Shown piece after piece: positions 35,933-44,883 of a stretch of DNA of 64,000 nt (the stretch's first letter is position 1; each line of letters opens with the position of its first letter). Where the stretch lies: positions 124,001 through 188,000 of the forward strand of contig JAQTXH010000001.1 in assembly GCA_028688905.1 (NCBI GenBank), written 5' to 3'. The translations under genes were made by a program, and so were the position numbers. The notes beneath the pieces are model-generated. The model made no database searches, was not told the DNA's origin, and saw only the letters and a program-made list of their open reading frames with translations. This DNA comes from Acidiphilium sp. Its GTDB lineage: Bacteria; Pseudomonadota; Alphaproteobacteria; Acetobacterales; Acetobacteraceae.

Positions 35933-36607
35933 ATGGATGAGACCGGCAATGAGAACGTCAACCTCTTAGGCCAGATCAAGGCCAAGCTGATCGGCCGCAA
36001 GCAGGATTGGGCGCGCGATGGGCGTTCGCTCACCGGCACCACCGCGCCGCCCACGCAGCGTTTGCCGCCGGGTCAGCGCCTCGTGTCCGACTGGCCGGTG
36101 CTCGACCTGGGCATCCAGCCCGAGGTGCCGCGTTCGGCGTTCCACCTCGTCATCGACGGCGCGGTGGACAATCCGGTGATCCTCGATTGGGACGCGCTGA
36201 TGGCATTGCCGCAACAGGACAGCGTGAGCGATATGCACTGCGTCACCACCTGGTCGCGCTACGATAATCACTGGCAAGGCGTGTCGATCGCGACCATCCT
36301 CGATCTGGTCAAGCCTTGTGAGGCGGCGAGCCATGTGCTGTTCGAATCCCACGACAATTACACCACCAATCTCCGGCTCGGCCAGTTCGCCGCCGCGGAT
36401 TGCTACCTGGTCCACACCTGGGAGGGCAAACCGATCTCGCGCCTGCACGGCGGCCCGCTCCGGGTGCTGGTGCCGCGCTATTATTTGTGGAAATCGGCGA
36501 AATGGGTGCGGCGGATCACCTTCGCCACCACCGATCACAAAGGCTTCTGGGAAACCAGGGGCTACAACAACAACGCCGATCCCTGGTTGGAAGAACGGTA
36601 TAGTTAA
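35933..36607 (+). CDS. Sulfite-oxidase-like molybdopterin enzyme
   Basis: 224 residues of the oxidoreductase molybdopterin-binding domain (sulfite oxidase/MsrP fold). The molybdenum-binding cysteine is in MHCVTTWSRYDNHWQG near residue 102. GGPLRVLVPRYYLWKSAKWV and GFWETRGYNNNADPW are typical of this small soluble group. No Tat signal is seen, so it is probably cytoplasmic. ATG at 35933 follows GGAGG by 5 nt; the frame opens earlier at 35879 within the smpB end. The substrate is unknown. Confidence 0.85.
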   Translation: MDETGNENVNLLGQIKAKLIGRKQDWARDGRSLTGTTAPPTQRLPPGQRLVSDWPVLDLGIQPEVPRSAFHLVIDGAVDNPVILDWDALMALPQQDSVSDMHCVTTWSRYDNHWQGVSIATILDLVKPCEAASHVLFESHDNYTTNLRLGQFAAADCYLVHTWEGKPISRLHGGPLRVLVPRYYLWKSAKWVRRITFATTDHKGFWETRGYNNNADPWLEERYS

Positions 36608-36696
36608 ACCGCGCCCGCTTCACGCACGCGCGATGTTCAGCTAGGTGAACGCCAGATCAACTACACGACCAACCCCGTTGTTCAGGAGACCACGCT

Positions 36697-37182
36697 ATGA
36701 TCAAGGTAGGCGACAAGCTGCCAGCGATGAAGCTGATGACCCCCGGCACCGAAGGGCCACAGGAAGTCGATACCGGTGAACTGTTCGCCGCCAAGACCGT
36801 GGTGCTGTTCGCGGTACCTGGTGCGTTCACCCCCACGTGCAGCGCGAAACATCTGCCCGGATTTCTGGAACAATACGACGCGCTGAAGGCCAAGGGCGTC
36901 GATGCGATCGTCTGCCTCGCGGTGAACGACGTGTTCGTGATGGGGGCCTGGGCCGCCAGTCAGAGTGCCGGCGACAAGATCATTTTCCTCGCCGACGGGT
37001 CGGCCATGTTCACCCGCGCACTTGGGCTGGAGCTTGATCTGGTGACGCGCGGCCTGGGGGTGCGCAGCCAGCGGTTTGCCCTGATCGCCAAGGATGGCAT
37101 CGTGACCTATCTGGCGGTCGAGCAGGCCGGCGGATTCGAGGTGAGCCGTGCCGAGTCGATCCTCGAGGTGCTGTCCGCCTGA
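36697..37182 (+). CDS. Peroxiredoxin, Prx5 type
   Basis: A thiol peroxidase of 161 residues. The peroxidatic cysteine is in PGAFTPTCSAKHLPGF at about residue 48. LAVNDVFVMGAWAASQ and RSQRFALIAKDGIV are Prx5-family motifs. A second cysteine (VCLAV) near residue 72 is the only other one, so whether it works by a 1-Cys or an atypical 2-Cys mechanism is open. AGGAG stands about 10 nt before the ATG. Confidence 0.9.
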   Translation: MIKVGDKLPAMKLMTPGTEGPQEVDTGELFAAKTVVLFAVPGAFTPTCSAKHLPGFLEQYDALKAKGVDAIVCLAVNDVFVMGAWAASQSAGDKIIFLADGSAMFTRALGLELDLVTRGLGVRSQRFALIAKDGIVTYLAVEQAGGFEVSRAESILEVLSA

Positions 37183-37192
37183 TTGCTCTTCG

Positions 37193-38287
37193 GTGACGCA
37201 GGATGTCGGGCCGGCGCTGTGTGTCGTCGTGCCTTGCTACAACGAAACGCCCAACGTCGCCCCCATGGTGGCCGCTCTCGATGCCGCCCTCGCCGGGATC
37301 GACTGGGAGGTCGTGTTTGTCGATGACGACAGCCCGGACGGTACCGCCGACACGGTGCGCGCGATCGCCCGTACCGATCGGCGGGTGCGCTGCCTGCGGC
37401 GGATCGGCCGGCGGGGTTTGTCCTCGGCGGTGATCGAGGGAGCGCTGTCGAGTTCGGCCGATTTCCTCGCGGTGATCGACGGCGACATGCAGCACGACGA
37501 AACCCGCCTGCCGGTGATGCTCGATGCGGTGCGGGGGGGGGCCGATATGGCGGTGGGCAGCCGCCACGTCGGCGATGGCGACGCGGCGGGTCTTGCCTCA
37601 CCGCTGCGCGAACGATTGTCGGCGGTGGGGATCGGCCTGGCGCAAATGCTCGCCCGCGCCCCGATCAACGACCCGATGAGCGGGTTTTTCCTGATGCGGC
37701 GCATAAGGTTCGAGGCGCTGGCGCACCGGCTGAATGGCCAGGGGTTCAAAATTTTGCTCGACTTGCTGCTCGCCGCCCCGGAACCCTTAAAAGTCGTCGA
37801 GGTACCTTACCGCTTCCGGCCGCGCACCCTCGGTGAAAGCAAACTCGATGTCCTGGTGCTGGTGCAGTTCGCCGGCCTGCTGCTCGACAAGGCACTGGGG
37901 GGGGTGATGCCGCTGCGCTTCATCGCCTTCGCGCTGGTCGGGGCCTTCGGGATGGTGGTGAACCTGGCCATCACGCTGGCGGCGCGGCGGTTCGGGTTCG
38001 ATTTCGGCACCGCCCAGGCGATTGGCACCGTGGCCGCGATGGTGGCGAACTTCGAGATGAACAACCGCCTGACCTACCGCACGATGCGGCTGCGCGGTGG
38101 TGGCTACTGGCGCGGCCTCGTACTGTTCATGCTGGTGTGCGGCCTGGGGGCGATTGCGAACATCGGCATCGCGCGCGCTCTCTATCGACAGGACGCGACC
38201 GGAATAGCCGCGAGTGCGGCGGGTGCCGCGATCGGGGTGGTGTGGAATTATGCGGTTTCGGCCACGCTGGTCTGGCGCGCACGGTGA
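37193..38287 (+). CDS. GT2 glycosyltransferase (DPM1-like) fused to GtrA-type membrane domain
   Basis: Such proteins load a sugar from a nucleotide donor onto a polyprenyl phosphate. Residues 1-230 are a GT2 domain: VVPCYNETPNV, the DxD-like VFVDDDSPDGT, VIDGDMQHDE and INDPMSGFFLMRR. From about 240 to the end there are four helices of a GtrA-like domain (FIAFALVGAFGMVVNLAITL, MNNRLTYRT). GTG at 37193 lies 11 nt after the peroxiredoxin stop; a GTG at 37148 would overlap that gene. It is coupled (GTGA) to the GT39 gene that would use the lipid-linked sugar. Confidence 0.85.
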   Translation: MTQDVGPALCVVVPCYNETPNVAPMVAALDAALAGIDWEVVFVDDDSPDGTADTVRAIARTDRRVRCLRRIGRRGLSSAVIEGALSSSADFLAVIDGDMQHDETRLPVMLDAVRGGADMAVGSRHVGDGDAAGLASPLRERLSAVGIGLAQMLARAPINDPMSGFFLMRRIRFEALAHRLNGQGFKILLDLLLAAPEPLKVVEVPYRFRPRTLGESKLDVLVLVQFAGLLLDKALGGVMPLRFIAFALVGAFGMVVNLAITLAARRFGFDFGTAQAIGTVAAMVANFEMNNRLTYRTMRLRGGGYWRGLVLFMLVCGLGAIANIGIARALYRQDATGIAASAAGAAIGVVWNYAVSATLVWRAR

Positions 38288-39717
38288 GGCCGGGCCTGCT
38301 GCTGGTTCTGCTTGCCGCGCTGACCGCGCTGCGGCTGGTGGTGGCGTCGCTGGTGCCGCTGGCTCCGGACGAGGCGTATTACTGGCTGTGGTCGTTGCAT
38401 CTGCAACCCGGCTATTATGACGATTCGCCGCTGATCGCTTACTGGATCAGGGCCGGAACAATGGTGTTCGGCCATTCCGCCCTCGGCATCAGGCTGCTGT
38501 CGCCGATCGGCGCGGCAGTCGGGTCGATTTTGTTGTGGCGGGCGGGCGAGGATTTGTTTCCGCGGCACCAGGCCGGAGCGATGGCGGCGATTCTGCTCAA
38601 CGCGACACTGCTGCTCAACGCCGGTGCCATCATCACCACGCCCGACACCCCGCTGCTCCTGTTCTGGACCGCGACGATCGCGGCGGTCGCACGCTGGCAC
38701 GCCACCGGCGATGACCGCTGGTGGCTCGCCGCCGGTCTGGCGGCGGGGGTGGCGCTCGATGCCAAATACACCGGCGTTCTGATCCTGCTCGCCATTGCGC
38801 TATGGCTGCTCACACAGTCATCGAGCCGCGCCGCGCTGCGTCGGAAACTGCCCTGGGCAGGGTTGGCGCTGGCGATCGCGACCTTTGCCCCGGTGATCGG
38901 CTGGAACGCGGCGCATGGCTGGGTCAGTTTCATCAAGCAAGGTGGCCGGACCACCCATTTCGATCCAGCCGACGCGCTCGGACATCTGGCCGGGCTGATC
39001 GGCGGTCAGATCGTCCTGATTACGCCCGGGGTGATCGCGCTGATGAGCATTGGCGTGTGGTGCGCAGTGCGAACGCGCGATTCTGCCGTGACGCTGGCGT
39101 GGTTGACGGTGCTGGTGCCGGGCGCGGTGTTCGCCGAACACACGCTATCGGGTGCGGTGCAGCCGAACTGGCCGGCGGTTATGATCCCTGGCGCGGCGCT
39201 GGCAGCGGCGGGGGCGGCAAGCCGGATCACCCGGCGCTTCCTGCTGCCGGCGGTAGGGCTGGGAGCCGCGATGTCGGCGCTGGTCTATGTCCAGGCGATT
39301 GCCGCACCGGTGCCGTTGCCGGTTCACCGCGATCCCACCGCCCTGCAACTCGCCGGCTGGCGTCATCTGACGGCGGATGTCGTGCGGATGGCCGAACTGC
39401 GGCATATCGGCACCATCGCCGCCTCTGATTACGGCCTGATCGCGGAAATTGCCCATGATGCGCCGCCCCGGTTCGCGGTCGCCGGGGTGGGCGCGCGCTG
39501 GCATTATTTTGCCCGGTCCCGCTTGGCGGCGGGACAGAAAATGGTGCTGATCATACCCGACGATCTGCCAAAACCGGCGGCGGCATCGTTCGTCGGTGTC
39601 ACCCGGCTCGGCTCGGTCAGCCGGACACGCAACCACGCGGTGATCGAAGCCTATCATGTGTACGTAGTGACTTTTACCGGCCACGTCGCTTCCGCGATCA
39701 TGCGGCCAGCACGATGA
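38284..39717 (+). CDS. GT39/ArnT-like membrane glycosyltransferase
   Basis: 477 residues, about ten helices. The first periplasmic loop has PDEAYYWLWSLHLQPGYYDD, the hallmark of ArnT/PMT-type enzymes, with the catalytic acidic pair. KYTGVLILLAIALWLL and QPNWPAVMIPG are typical as well. It transfers a sugar from a polyprenyl phosphate to lipid A, a polysaccharide or a protein on the periplasmic side; the acceptor is not known. GTG at 38284 overlaps the previous stop by 4 nt, so donor synthesis and transfer are coupled. Confidence 0.85.
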   Translation: MRPGLLLVLLAALTALRLVVASLVPLAPDEAYYWLWSLHLQPGYYDDSPLIAYWIRAGTMVFGHSALGIRLLSPIGAAVGSILLWRAGEDLFPRHQAGAMAAILLNATLLLNAGAIITTPDTPLLLFWTATIAAVARWHATGDDRWWLAAGLAAGVALDAKYTGVLILLAIALWLLTQSSSRAALRRKLPWAGLALAIATFAPVIGWNAAHGWVSFIKQGGRTTHFDPADALGHLAGLIGGQIVLITPGVIALMSIGVWCAVRTRDSAVTLAWLTVLVPGAVFAEHTLSGAVQPNWPAVMIPGAALAAAGAASRITRRFLLPAVGLGAAMSALVYVQAIAAPVPLPVHRDPTALQLAGWRHLTADVVRMAELRHIGTIAASDYGLIAEIAHDAPPRFAVAGVGARWHYFARSRLAAGQKMVLIIPDDLPKPAAASFVGVTRLGSVSRTRNHAVIEAYHVYVVTFTGHVASAIMRPAR

Positions 39718-39769
39718 AGGGGCGGCCAGCTTCCTGCCGTGTGGTTTGCAGGCAATCCGACCCTCGCCG

Positions 39770-39784
39770 TTAAACGTCCGTTAA
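39770..39784. promoter_or_regulatory. Perfect CtrA box (TTAA-N7-TTAA) upstream of motB
   Basis: TTAA at 39770-39773 and TTAA at 39781-39784 with exactly 7 nt between, 42 nt before the motB ATG. CtrA controls flagellar and motility genes in many alphaproteobacteria. Confidence 0.65.
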
Positions 39785-39826
39785 CCTCGCCGCCTGATAC
39801 TGCCCTGCGAAGGCGGTGCAACGACA

Positions 39827-40846
39827 ATGGCAATACGAAAAACGCGGACCGGCAAGGCAGGTAATCGACCGGTCAACGTGATTATCCGCCGGGAAGAAAT
39901 CATTGAGGACAGCCATCACGGTGGGGCCTGGAAAGTCGCGTACGCCGATTTCGTGACCGCGATGATGGCGTTTTTCCTGCTGATGTGGCTGATCAACGCA
40001 ACGACCGAAGCGCAAAGGGTCGGTCTCGCGGATTATTTCAGTCAGGCCAACGTGCTCAATCGCGGTGCATCGGGTGAGGGCAAGCCGTTCGGTGGCCGCA
40101 CCCCGTTCGATCATGGTGCGCTCACCTCCGACCTGGGGGCGGTGCGGGTCACGGTGGGGCATAATCCGGTGTCGCACGCCGTGCCGCACGTGCCGCAGGG
40201 TCAGCAGATCCGCCCCGTCAGCGCGGCGGTTGGTTCCAATCTGGCCAATCAGGCGGGCGTGCAGGGTGGGGACGCACCCGTGCCGCTTCAGTCCGCGGCA
40301 CCGCCGGGAACAGGGGGGTTGGCCCCTGGCAATCTGGGCCACCGCCACTTCGCCGAAGCGGCGTCCGCGATGAAGCAGGCGATTGCAGCCGATCCCGCAC
40401 TGCGCGTGCTGTCGCGGCAGGTCAGTATCCATGAAACGCCGCAGGGCCTGAAAATCCAGATCATGGATACCCACAAGCGACCGATGTTTCTGCTGGGATC
40501 GTCCGAGCCTAACGGCATGACGCGCAACCTGATCCGTAAAATCACGCCAATTCTGGTAAAATTGGGCGATCAGATCAGCATTTCCGGTTATACCGACGCC
40601 ACACCCTATCTGGCACCCGGCCATAGCAACTGGGATTTGTCGGTGGACCGGGCCAACGCGACGCGACAGTTGATGGAGCAGTCGGGCCTGCCGAAGCCGT
40701 TGATCAGCGCGGTCGCCGGCTACGCGGACCGGCATCTGCTGTTGCCGGAACACCCGCGCGCCGCCGCGAACCGACGGGTTGCCATTCTGGTATTACGGCC
40801 GGCACCGGCCGAAGGGGTCAAAACAGATGGCGGTACGTCGCCATGA
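39827..40846 (+). CDS. motB: Flagellar motor stator protein MotB
   Basis: MotB anchors the stator to peptidoglycan and carries the proton-binding aspartate. The single helix AYADFVTAMMAFFLLMWLIN at about residues 38-58 contains it. A Gly/Pro/Gln-rich linker (about 75-180) follows, then an OmpA-like peptidoglycan-binding domain (ISISGYTDATPYL, NWDLSVDRANATRQLME, NRRVAILVL). It has 339 residues. No other flagellar gene lies in the window. Confidence 0.93.
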   Translation: MAIRKTRTGKAGNRPVNVIIRREEIIEDSHHGGAWKVAYADFVTAMMAFFLLMWLINATTEAQRVGLADYFSQANVLNRGASGEGKPFGGRTPFDHGALTSDLGAVRVTVGHNPVSHAVPHVPQGQQIRPVSAAVGSNLANQAGVQGGDAPVPLQSAAPPGTGGLAPGNLGHRHFAEAASAMKQAIAADPALRVLSRQVSIHETPQGLKIQIMDTHKRPMFLLGSSEPNGMTRNLIRKITPILVKLGDQISISGYTDATPYLAPGHSNWDLSVDRANATRQLMEQSGLPKPLISAVAGYADRHLLLPEHPRAAANRRVAILVLRPAPAEGVKTDGGTSP

Positions 40847-40885
40847 CCCAAAGTGCGTTGATCTGTTTGAATTTTCCGGTGACTT

Positions 40886-41755
40886 ATGCTGACTTTGGGA
40901 GGCGTGGTATTTCTGCTCGTCTGCGTGTTCGGGGTGTTTATCGGCACGGGTGGGGCAATCGGGCCATTGATGAAATCCATGCCTCTGGAATTTGTCACGA
41001 TCGGCGGGGCGGCGATTGGTATTTTCGTCGCCGGCAATTCGATGCACGATATCAAGCACACGCTGGGCGACTTCAAAAAAGTCATGACAGGCAGCGTATT
41101 CAAGAAAGCCGAGTATACGGACCTGCTGTGCCTGCTGTTCTATCTGGTTCGGTTGGCCTCGACCAAGGGGGCCATGGCGCTCGAAGCGCATATCGAACGG
41201 CCGGAGGAAAGCCCGGTCTTCCAGCATTTTCCACGTATCCTGAAAAACCGCCGGGCCACCGCCATCGTCTGCGACTACCTGCGCATGGTGGGGATGAACG
41301 CCGACGACCCTAACCAGATCGAAGACGTCATGGCCCGTGAACTCCGCAAAACCTTGATCGAGGAACTGCACGGCGCGCACACGCTGCAAACCATGGCGGA
41401 CGGCCTGCCCGCGCTCGGCATCGTCGCCGCCGTGCTCGGCGTCATCAAAACCATGTCGCATATCAGCCAGCCCCCCTCGATTCTTGGTGAAATGATCGGT
41501 GAGGCTCTGACCGGCACGTTTCTCGGCGTATTGCTCGCCTATGGCGTGGTCGGGCCGTTATCGGTGCGGATGCGCGGCGTGGTGGAGGAGGATTCCCGCT
41601 ATTTCGAGGTCATCCGTGCCGTGCTGGTCGCACATCTCCACGGCAATGCACCCCAGGTCAGTGTCGAGATCGGGCGAAAAATGGTGCCCAACTCACACAT
41701 GCCGAGCTTTGCCGAGCTTGAGGAATCGGTTCAAAGTCTCAAGATTGGCCCGTGA
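40886..41755 (+). CDS. motA: Flagellar motor stator protein MotA
   Basis: MotA forms the proton channel with MotB and drives the rotor. 289 residues, four helices: two at about 2-22 and 34-50, two at about 170-190 and 205-225. The cytoplasmic loop has ELRKTLIEELHGAHTLQTMA and RMRGVVEEDSRYFEVIRAVL, which hold the rotor-contact charges. DGLPALGIVAAVLGVIKTM is conserved. It follows motB by 39 nt, the reverse of the usual motA-motB order. Confidence 0.94.
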   Translation: MLTLGGVVFLLVCVFGVFIGTGGAIGPLMKSMPLEFVTIGGAAIGIFVAGNSMHDIKHTLGDFKKVMTGSVFKKAEYTDLLCLLFYLVRLASTKGAMALEAHIERPEESPVFQHFPRILKNRRATAIVCDYLRMVGMNADDPNQIEDVMARELRKTLIEELHGAHTLQTMADGLPALGIVAAVLGVIKTMSHISQPPSILGEMIGEALTGTFLGVLLAYGVVGPLSVRMRGVVEEDSRYFEVIRAVLVAHLHGNAPQVSVEIGRKMVPNSHMPSFAELEESVQSLKIGP

Positions 41756-41786
41756 GGGCGATTGCTATGAAGGCGACTACTTCGAA

Positions 41787-42293
41787 TCAGTGGTCATCGT
41801 CGTGCAGGCTGCGCTGCATAATGATGACGTCGAGCCAGCGGCCGAATTTGAAACCAACATTGCGCATCGTACCCACGCGCTGAAACCCCAGACTGGCATG
41901 GACGCCGATCGAGCCAATGTTGTCAGAATCGCCGATCACGGCCAGCATTTGGCGAAAACCGCGCCCCCGAGCATCGGCAAGCAGGCGGCCGACCAGCGCT
42001 TTGCCGACGCCCTGGCCGCGCACATCCTCGCGCACATACACGCTGTCCTCGGCGGTATAGCGATAGGCCGAGCGGGGCCGATACTGATCGAAATACGCAA
42101 AGCCCAACAATCCTGTCGCATCGGCGGCGATCAACCAGGACCGTCCGGCATCGACGATCCTGTGATACCGCACCGTGATGGTTTCGAGCGACGGCGGCAC
42201 CTCCTCGAAGCTGCCGGTTCCTTCCAGCACGTGATGCGCGTAAATTGCTTGGCATTCCGCCAAGTCCGGGATGGTCGCGGGACGGATATCCAT
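41787..42293 (-). CDS. GNAT N-acetyltransferase, phosphinothricin-acetyltransferase-like
   Basis: 168 residues. MDIRPATIPDLAECQAIYAH at the start and EDSVYVREDVRGQGVGKALV (acetyl-CoA loop RGQGVG near residue 95) are typical of the Pat/Bar/MddA group, which acetylates amino groups of phosphinothricin or methionine sulfoximine. The ATG at 42293 was chosen; the frame continues upstream to 42344 with non-family residues. It converges on motA. The substrate is not known. Confidence 0.85.
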   Translation of the reverse strand: MDIRPATIPDLAECQAIYAHHVLEGTGSFEEVPPSLETITVRYHRIVDAGRSWLIAADATGLLGFAYFDQYRPRSAYRYTAEDSVYVREDVRGQGVGKALVGRLLADARGRGFRQMLAVIGDSDNIGSIGVHASLGFQRVGTMRNVGFKFGRWLDVIIMQRSLHDDDH

Positions 42294-42639
42294 GGCACGC
42301 AAACTCCGATCGGGTGAACCGACGTGATGCCGGGACCACAGCAATGCCGCAAGGCCCCTGGCACACGCGAGCAGCGCCGGTACCTCGGTTTCGCCGGATC
42401 AGGGATTTCGAAACGAACCTTAAACCGATCTTAACGGTTCACGCCTATAGAATCGGAGCACGCTTTTGTGCTATTAACGAGATTAACGAAGGGATTTCGC
42501 TCTATTCCGTTGAAATGCAACATGAATTCTGGTTTGCTGCAGTGCCACGACGCTCGTGCGCAGCGTACATGCCTCCGACACCTACAGACCGATGCCCGGT
42601 CGATCGACATCCTGGCCGAAGGAAGGGACAGAACGCCCG
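42294..42639. other. Divergent intergenic region with CtrA box, upstream of the secretion cluster
   Basis: 346 nt without a convincing gene. It holds a perfect CtrA box (42420-42434) and a direct repeat ATTAACGA at 42473-42480 and 42482-42489. The secretion cluster start at 42640 has GGAAGG about 13 nt upstream, a loose spacing. A GTG at 42556 is in frame with the exporter, but the added residues do not look conserved. Confidence 0.5.
42420..42434. promoter_or_regulatory. Perfect CtrA box (TTAA-N7-TTAA) upstream of the secretion/glycosylation cluster
   Basis: TTAA at 42420-42423 and 42431-42434 with 7 nt between. It lies 205 nt before the exporter start and 127 nt before the divergent acetyltransferase start. 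Confidence 0.55.
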
Positions 42640-44883
42640 ATGAGTGACACTGTTGACAGGGGCGGTCCTGCATCGCCCGAACGCAAGGCCGACGAGACTG
42701 AAGGGTTGCACGTCCGTATTCTGGCGGTCAAAGCAGCGGCACGGTTTCACGGTGTCGACCTCGACATCGAAACCCTGACGCTGGACCCGGCTGACCCGGC
42801 CCCATCCTCCCCGCATCTGGTCGAATGGTTGCGCGATTCTGGGCTTTGGGTCCGCGGCATCATGCTGAATTTTCGCCAGTTGATGAAGGTGGAAACCACC
42901 GCCCCCGTCGTGCTACTGCTGCGCGATGGCGGTGCTGCGCTGATGGTCGCGCACGACCGGGATCGATCGATCATTTTCGTGCGCGACCCGCGCGCTCCCC
43001 CAGGCGCCGCCCCCGTCGCGGTCGATGAGATCCAGTTGCGCCAGGTCTGGGACGGAGCCGTGCTGCTGATCCGTGGCGAGCGCGACGGTCAGGAAACCGA
43101 ACCGCCGTTCAATTTCGCGTTGCTCTGGAAAATGGTGCTGATCGAGAAGCGTATTTTGCGCGATGTCGCGATCAGTTCGGTTACCCTGACCATCCTTCAG
43201 GTTCTGCCGATCCTGATGATCATGGTGGTGCTGAACACCGTGATTGTCTACAAAAGCATCAACACCCTGATCCTGGTCTCGCTCGTCTTTGTGGTGTGCA
43301 TCATCTGGGAAGCCATCCTGACGTGGGGGCGGCGCCTCATGCTGGTTATTTTGTCAACGCGGCTGGATGCGCGGCTCAATTTGATGATTTTTGACCGGCT
43401 GATGACGCTGCCGATCGATTTTTTCGAAAAAAATCAGGCTGGCGAAACATCCTACAAGATTGGTCAGATCTACCGGGTGCGCGACTTTATTACCGGCCGT
43501 CTGCTCTCGACCTTCATCGACATGTTCATGGTCGCGATGATTCTGCCGATCCTGTTTTATCTCGATGCGTTCCTGGCCTGGACCATTCTGATTGCGGCGG
43601 GCATCATCGCGGTCATCATCACCGCGTTCCTGCCGGCCATCGCGCGGCTCACCGGCAAAATCATCCAGGCGGAAAGTGCCAAGGGTGCCGTGCTGGTGGA
43701 GAGTATTTACGGAATTCGAACCGTCAAATCCCTGGCGCTCGAAAAAGTCCGTGCCGATGAATGGGATGCACGGGTGGCACAAACCAGCGGCCTCAATATG
43801 CAAATGGGCAAGCTCTCGAACTGGCCGATGGTGCTGTCATTGCCATTCCAACGTTATGCCCAGGGCGGCGTGCTGTTGCTGGGCGGCTATATCGCGGTAA
43901 CCTCGCAAAATCCCTTGGCGTTAGGCGGGTTGGTTGGCTTCATGCTTCTGGGCGGCCGGGTCGCCGGCCCGCTGGTGTCGTTTGCGCATCTGATCCAGGA
44001 TGCACAGGAAGCCCGCGCGGCCATTGCCATCGTTGGCCAAGTGCTCAACCGACCCACCGAGCGTCGCGCGTTGAACACTGGTTTGCGGCCGCAGTTTGAG
44101 GGTTCCGTCGAGTTTGAGAACGTTACCTTCACCTATGAAGGCACCAAATCCCCGGCCCTGAACAAGGTGAGTTTCGCCATTCCCGAAGGCACCATGCTGG
44201 GCATTGTCGGCCGGTCAGGTTCGGGTAAATCGACTGTCACGCGCCTGTTGCAGGGCATCAACCGCGAGTACGTAGGTGCTGTCAAAATTGACAATACCGA
44301 GTTGCGTGAAATTAATCTGCGACATCTACGCAAGAGTTTTGGCGTTGTTTTGCAGGATAATTTTCTGTTTCGCGGATCGGTGCGCGATAATATCATCGCC
44401 GGGCGGCCTGGTCTGAGTTTCGAGGATGCAATCAAGGCGGCGCGGCTTGCCGGGGCGGAAGAATTTATCGAACGGCTGCCCCAAGGCTATGAAACCTTCA
44501 TTCAGGAGGGTTCGCCCAACCTTTCGGGCGGGCAGAAGCAACGCCTCGCGATTGCGCGCGCCCTGATCGCCGATCCACGCTTGCTCATTCTCGATGAGGC
44601 GACCAGTGCGCTCGACCCTGAGAGCGAAGCGCTGATCAATGCCAATCTGTTGCGTATCGCGCGCAACCGCACCATGGTAATCATATCGCATCGCTTGGCT
44701 TCGCTGGTCGAATGCGACCAGATTCTGGTCATGGATTCGGGGCAAGTGATCGATCTCGGCAAGCACGCGGAACTGGTGGAGCGTTGTGCCATCTATCGCC
44801 ATCTCTGGCTCCAGCAGAACCGTCATATGAATCCTGAAGGAGGCCGTAATGCGCCGACTCCGACGCTTGCTCAAGGGGATTAA
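42640..44883 (+). CDS. Type I secretion ABC exporter with degenerate C39-like domain
   Basis: An inner-membrane exporter of the HlyB type, 747 residues. The N-terminal domain (about 20-150) has the outline of a C39 peptidase but no catalytic cysteine (ILAVKAAARFHG) and no matching histidine, so it is a docking (CLD) domain. A six-helix membrane domain follows (about 180-460). The ATPase has Walker A GRSGSGKST (near 525), signature LSGGQKQRLAIARAL (near 630), Walker B LLILDEAT (near 647) and the ISHRL H-loop. The start codon is uncertain. It overlaps the adaptor gene by 35 nt. Confidence 0.92.
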   Translation: MSDTVDRGGPASPERKADETEGLHVRILAVKAAARFHGVDLDIETLTLDPADPAPSSPHLVEWLRDSGLWVRGIMLNFRQLMKVETTAPVVLLLRDGGAALMVAHDRDRSIIFVRDPRAPPGAAPVAVDEIQLRQVWDGAVLLIRGERDGQETEPPFNFALLWKMVLIEKRILRDVAISSVTLTILQVLPILMIMVVLNTVIVYKSINTLILVSLVFVVCIIWEAILTWGRRLMLVILSTRLDARLNLMIFDRLMTLPIDFFEKNQAGETSYKIGQIYRVRDFITGRLLSTFIDMFMVAMILPILFYLDAFLAWTILIAAGIIAVIITAFLPAIARLTGKIIQAESAKGAVLVESIYGIRTVKSLALEKVRADEWDARVAQTSGLNMQMGKLSNWPMVLSLPFQRYAQGGVLLLGGYIAVTSQNPLALGGLVGFMLLGGRVAGPLVSFAHLIQDAQEARAAIAIVGQVLNRPTERRALNTGLRPQFEGSVEFENVTFTYEGTKSPALNKVSFAIPEGTMLGIVGRSGSGKSTVTRLLQGINREYVGAVKIDNTELREINLRHLRKSFGVVLQDNFLFRGSVRDNIIAGRPGLSFEDAIKAARLAGAEEFIERLPQGYETFIQEGSPNLSGGQKQRLAIARALIADPRLLILDEATSALDPESEALINANLLRIARNRTMVIISHRLASLVECDQILVMDSGQVIDLGKHAELVERCAIYRHLWLQQNRHMNPEGGRNAPTPTLAQGD

